NCBI GenBank assembly: GCA_030761205.1
Contig: JAULJL010000027.1
Span: 19,718,501 to 19,782,500 of the forward strand
From: Fremontodendron californicum
Taxonomy: Eukaryota > Streptophyta > Magnoliopsida > Malvales > Malvaceae
DNA length: 64,000 bases
Direction of reading: 5' to 3'
Positions 59,287 through 64,000 of this stretch are shown here, one piece after another (position 1 is the stretch's first letter; each line of letters opens with the position of its first letter). Under the pieces are notes generated by a model. That model searched no databases and was not told the DNA's origin. It saw only the letters and a program-made list of their open reading frames with translations. The translations under genes and the position numbers were made by a program.

Positions 59287-62200
59287 ATGTTCTAAGCTCC
59301 TGAAGAAGACTTAAGACTTAGGAGAATTCGGGAATTTATAACTTCTCACCAATAACCAATCGAGGAATTGATCCAAAACATCCAAGAGGAGCAAGGAGAG
59401 ATGGCAGCAGCTGACAATCGAACTCTCAAGGAGCTTGCCTCTCCGGACTTGGGTCAACAACCATTATGCATTGAATATGCTAATCTTGAGGTAGCTTTTG
59501 AATTAAAATCTGGTTTGATTCATCTTCTCCCAACATTTCATGGTTTTGCAGGAGAGGATCCAAATAAGCACCTCAAGGAATTCCATGTAGTTTGCTCAAG
59601 CATGAGACCAACAGGGGTCACGGAAGAGCAAGTTAAGTTGAGAGCCTTCTCATTCTCTCTAGCTGATTCAGCAAAGGAATGGCTCTACTATCTACCATCC
59701 GGGACCATCACTACATGGAATGATTTGAAGAAATCATTCTTGGAAAGGTATTTCCCAGCATCTAAGGCTGCCAACATTAGGAAAGAAATATGTGGGATTC
59801 GGCAATACAACGAAGAGTCCTTATATGAATATTGGGAGAGGTTCAAGAAACTTTGTGCCTCATGTCCACACCATCAGATAAGTGAACAACTTCTCATCCA
59901 ATACTTCTATGAAGGTCTCATGCCCATGGAGAGAAGTATGATAGATGCCGCTAGTGGGGGAGCTCTAGTTGATAAGACTCCCGGGGCTGCTAGAACATTA
60001 ATCTCCAACATGGCAGCCAATTCTCAACAGTTCTCAATGAGACAAGATCCACCACCACAACCCAAGAGAGTTAATGAGGTAAGTATATCATCCCTTGAAC
60101 AAAAATTTGATAAACTGACTTCTCTTGTTCAACAATTGGCTGTAGGTAATATACAACAAATAAAGGCTTGTGGCATATGTTCAAACATAGGGCACCAAAC
60201 TGATATATGTCCAACACTTCAAGAGGACACCAATGAACATGTGAATGCCATGGGTGGATTTCAGAACCAATCAAGGAAATATGATCCCTACTCAAACACT
60301 TACAATCCAGGATGGAGGGATCATCCAAACTTCAATTATGGAGGGAACCAATCACAAACTATTCCTCCACCAATTGACAACAGGCCACCGGGTTTTCAGC
60401 AAAGAGTGCAACAACCATACCAAACCCGACAACAACTGCCACCCACCCAAAATTCAGGTACTTCTCTTGAAGATCTTGTTAAAGCTCTTTCTACTAATAC
60501 AATTCAATTTCAACAGGAAACAAAGACAAGTATTCGAAATTTGGAGACTCAAATAGGGCAATTGGCAACAACCATGAGTCAAATGCAAGCAAGGGATTCT
60601 GGGAAATTACCTTCCCAAACCATAGTGAATCCAAGAGAGAATGCCAATGCTATAACTTTAAGAAGTGGGAAACAGCTAGAGACACCACAAAATGATAGTG
60701 CTCAAGGGGAGAACAATACCATGGCATCCTCTTCACATCCCAACGAGCCACTAAAAAAGGTAATTCCTAAACCATCCTTTCCTTCTTATATAACTCCTCC
60801 ACCTTTTCCTAGCAGGTTAGCAAAGTCCAAGAAGGAGGAGCAAGAGAAGGAAATTTTGGAAACCTTCCAGAAAGTAGAGGTGAACATTCCTTTACTAGAT
60901 GCTATCAAGCAAGTGCCAAGATATGCCAAGTTCCTAAAAGAGTTGTGCACATCTAAACGGAAGTTGAAATGGAATGAAAAGGTAAGTGTGGGGGAGAATG
61001 TGTCAGCTGTTCTTCAAAAGAAACTCCCACCTAAATGCAAGGATCCAGGTATGTTTACCATTTCTTGTAAGATATGCAACACCAGGTTTGAGCGTGCTAT
61101 GCTAGATCTAGGGGCATCTATTAATGTCATGCCATATTCAATTTATGCTTCATTGAATCTAGGACCATTAGCGGAAACCGGTGTTATAATACAACTTGCT
61201 GACCGTTCTAACACTTATCCAAGAGGAGTTGTAGAAGACGTTCTTGTACAGGTTAATGAATTGGTTTTTCCCGCTGACTTTTATGTTATTGAGATGGAAG
61301 ATGAGATGTCCTCTAATCCCACACCTATTCTATTAGGGAGACCATTCTTGAAAATAGCAAGAACTAAAATAGATGTACATGATGGCACTTTAACTATGGA
61401 ATTTGATGGTGAAATAATTCGCTTTAACATTTTTGAGGCCATGAGATATCCTAGTGATGTGCATTCTGTTTTTAATATTGATATAATTGACTCACTAGTG
61501 CAGCAAACTTATGAGCTAGATGGTGAAGATAGTGTGGAGATAGTCCTTAGCAAACATCTCGGAATGTGGAATGCTAAAGGGGAACTAGCCTTGAGTAACC
61601 ATGTGGAAGGGGCACTAGAATCTTTACACTCACTGCCACTTAAAGATGCAAGGTTTGATGTTTCATTTATTGATTTGCAATTATCTAATGAGAAACTTCT
61701 ACCTTCCATTTTGCAGGCACCAACTTTAGAGTTGAAACCACTACCGAACCACTTGAAATATGTGTTCTTAGGTGAAAAGGACACACTACCTGTCATCATT
61801 GCCAAAGAGCTCACACCTTTGCAAGAAGAGCGACTTATCTGGGTGCTTAGAGAGCATAAAACAGCAATTGGTTGGACAATTGCCGATATAAAAGGAATAA
61901 GCCCATCCATGTGCATGCACCGGATTTTGTTAGAGGAGGGGTCCAAACCAACAAGAGAAGCACAAAGAAGATTGAACCCTCCTATGATGGAGGTTGTGAA
62001 AAAGGAGATACTGAAGCTCTTAGATGTTGGAGTGATCTATCCTATCTCGGATAGCAAATGGGTGAGCCCAGTCCAAGTGGTTCCAAAGAAATCAGGTGTA
62101 ACGGTGGTAACAAATAATGAGAATGAACTTGTTCCTACTAGGATTCAAACAGGATGGCGAGTTTGTATTGATTATCGTAAACTTAATTCCACAACTCGCA

Positions 62201-64000
62201 AAGACCACTTTCCTTTACCTTTTATTGATCAAATGCTTGAAAGGTTAGCTGGCCATTCTCATTATTGTTTTCTTGATGGTTTTTCAGGTTATAATCAGAT
62301 AGCCATTGCTCCGGAGGACCAAGAGAAAACAACATTCACATGTCCATTTGGTACTTTTGCATACCGGCGTATGCCATTTGGTCTTTGTAATGCACCAGCT
62401 ACATTCCAAAGGTGTATGGTTAGCATATTTTCAGATTATGTAGAGAACATCATAGAAGTGTTTATGGATGATTTTAGTGTCTATGGTGATTCTTTTGATA
62501 GATGTCTAGAGAACCTTACACTTGTACTTGAAAGATGCATGGAAACTAACCTTGTTTTGAATTGGGAAAAATGTCACTTTATGGTAGAACAATGAATAGT
62601 TTTGGGCCATGTTATTTCTTCTAGAGGGATAGAGGTTGATATGTCTAAAATAGATATTATGCACTCTTTACCACCTCCCGCAAATGTGAGAGAGGTTCGT
62701 TCTTTTCTTGGACATGCAGGTTTCTATAGGAGATTTATAAAAGACTTCTCAAAGATCACATTACCTCTTTGCAAGCTACTACAAAAAGATGTGGTTTTCC
62801 ACTTTGATGACAAATGCAAAGAGGCGTTTGAAACATTGAAGGGACTCTTGACATCAGCTCCTATCATCCAACCACCAGATTGGAATGTACCTTTTGAAAT
62901 CATGTGTGATGCTAGTGACTATGCCATTGGAGCTGTTTTGGGCCAACGAGTTGGCAAAGCCTCACATGCCATTTATTATGCCTCCCGAACTCTTAATGAT
63001 GCTCAATTGAACTATTCCACTACTGAAAAAGAACTTTTGGCTGTTGTATTTGCTTTAGAAAAATTTTGATCTTATTTAATTGGTACTAAAGTAATTGTAT
63101 ATTCTGACCATGCAGCCCTTAAGTACTTACTCACTAAGAAGGAGGCCAAACCAAGGTTGATTAGATGGATACTTCTCTTACAAGAGTTTGATTTGGAGAT
63201 AAAAGATAAGAGAGGTAGTGACAACCTGGTTGCGGACTATCTTAGCCGTTTAGTTCATGAAGAGGATGCACTACCCTTGAATGAGAACTTTCCAGATGAG
63301 CAACTTCTTTTTATAAGTACAACAACTCCTTGGTATGCCGATATTGTTAATTACTTAGTTACCAAGAAGTTGCCACAAGAGTTGACACAAGCTCAAAGAA
63401 ATAAGATCAAGAGTGATGCCAAATATTACATATGGGATGATCCTTACCTTTGGAAGCATTGTTCCGATCAGATTATAAGAAGGTGTGTACTCGAATCTGA
63501 ATTTCAATCTATTCTCACCTTTTGTCACTATTATGCATGTGGAGGACACTTTGGATCCAAAAGAACAGCCATGAAAGTTCTTGATTCTGGATTTTATTGG
63601 CCTACTATATTCAAAGATGCATACCTCTTTTGCAAGTCATGTGATCGTTGCCAAAGAACAGGTAACTTAGGTGCTAGAAATCAAATGCCTCAAACTCCAA
63701 TACTTATTGTTGAAATTTTTGATGTATGGGGCATGGATTTCATGGGACCTTTTCCTTCTTCTTTTGGTAATCTTTATATTTTACTTGCCGTTGATTATGT
63801 TTCAAAGTGGGTGGAAGCAAAATCCACTAGGACTAATGATTCTAAAGTGGTTTCAGATTTTGTCAAGACTAACATCTTTGCTAGGTTTGGAACGCCAAAG
63901 GCCATAATCAGCGATAGAGGTACTCACTTTTGCAATAGGACTATGGAAACACTTTTGAGGAAGTATAACATCACACACAAGGTCTCCACCTCATATCATC
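59287..64000 (+). pseudogene. gag-pol of A3: one frame with four nonsense codons, no frameshift
   Basis: Gag starts at ATG 59287, and the whole gag, protease (DLGA near 61105), RT (FMDD at 62461-62472), RNase H and integrase up to the window edge stays in one frame. Stops are TAA at 59293 and 59353 in the first 23 codons, TGA at 62593 (GGA in A1) and TGA at 63067 (CGA in A1, a CpG-type change). It is the best reference in the window for the original frame, including the RT region deleted in A1. The last stretch reaches the integrase core just before the catalytic Glu. Confidence 0.92.

Larger units (their letters stand above)
53979..64000 (+). mobile_element. Family A element A3, 5' part, with two nested solo LTRs
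   Basis: The 5' LTR (53979-54034 plus 57562-59179), primer site and gag-pol run to the window end in integrase. The left flank is GCATT (53974-53978). The 3' part, including any LOG module, is outside the window. Confidence 0.9.

Noticed and set aside
1..64000. tRNA, rRNA or microRNA genes
   Set aside because: None recognised by eye; the tRNA-like 18-mers are primer-binding sites of the retrotransposons.

Overview
The window is a repeat-dominated stretch of plant nuclear DNA, almost certainly from a eudicot; the species cannot be named from the sequence. It is AT-rich, has no bacterial gene organisation, and about 90% of it is nested LTR retrotransposons. No intact ordinary host gene was found. 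Only one short stretch (2052-5018) looks like older, non-retrotransposon DNA, and it holds at most remnants of a gene.

Most of the window is one Ty3/gypsy family of Athila type, called family A here. Its LTRs are about 1.8-1.9 kb (TGATAACTCG...GGGTGCATCA), the primer-binding site is TGGCGCCGTTGCCGGGGA, gag and pol share one frame, the protease motif is DLGA, and the integrase is DD35E with a GPF module and no chromodomain. The copies are: A0 (1-2051, 3' end only); A1 (5019-18048, nearly complete); a fold-back fragment (18049-20982 plus 20983-21965 and 39991-40520); a diverged older subfamily A' (41074-46998, 51607-51914 and 53155-53978); A2 (46999 to about 51225, minus strand); and A3 (53979-64000, running off the window). 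The 5' LTR of A3 contains a minus-strand solo LTR, which itself contains a plus-strand solo LTR of the same family.

A second, unrelated element sits inside the fold-back fragment: a young 18-kb Tat/Ogre-type element on the minus strand (21966-39990). It has 4.79-kb LTRs, a perfect CAAGG target-site duplication, a gag gene and no pol. Its 3' region carries a 180-bp higher-order tandem repeat. Copia-type remnants lie at about 40680-40820, 51950-52079 and 52582-53153.

The most unusual content is a cargo module in family A between integrase and the 3' LTR. In A1 it holds a 178-codon ORF with a cysteine cluster (12766-13302) and an intronless gene for a LOG-family cytokinin riboside 5'-monophosphate phosphoribohydrolase (13645-14301). 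A2 carries the 3' half of the same LOG gene, whereas the older A' element lacks the whole module. A retrotransposon lineage therefore appears to have gained, and multiplied, a plant-hormone-activating enzyme gene. The A1 LOG copy has a 1-bp frameshift near its C-terminus; the A2 copy keeps the family frame there but is truncated at the N-terminal side. Both ORFs have TATA-like and splice-acceptor-like sequences just upstream, and gag holds strong splice-donor consensus sites, so separate or spliced expression is plausible but unproven.
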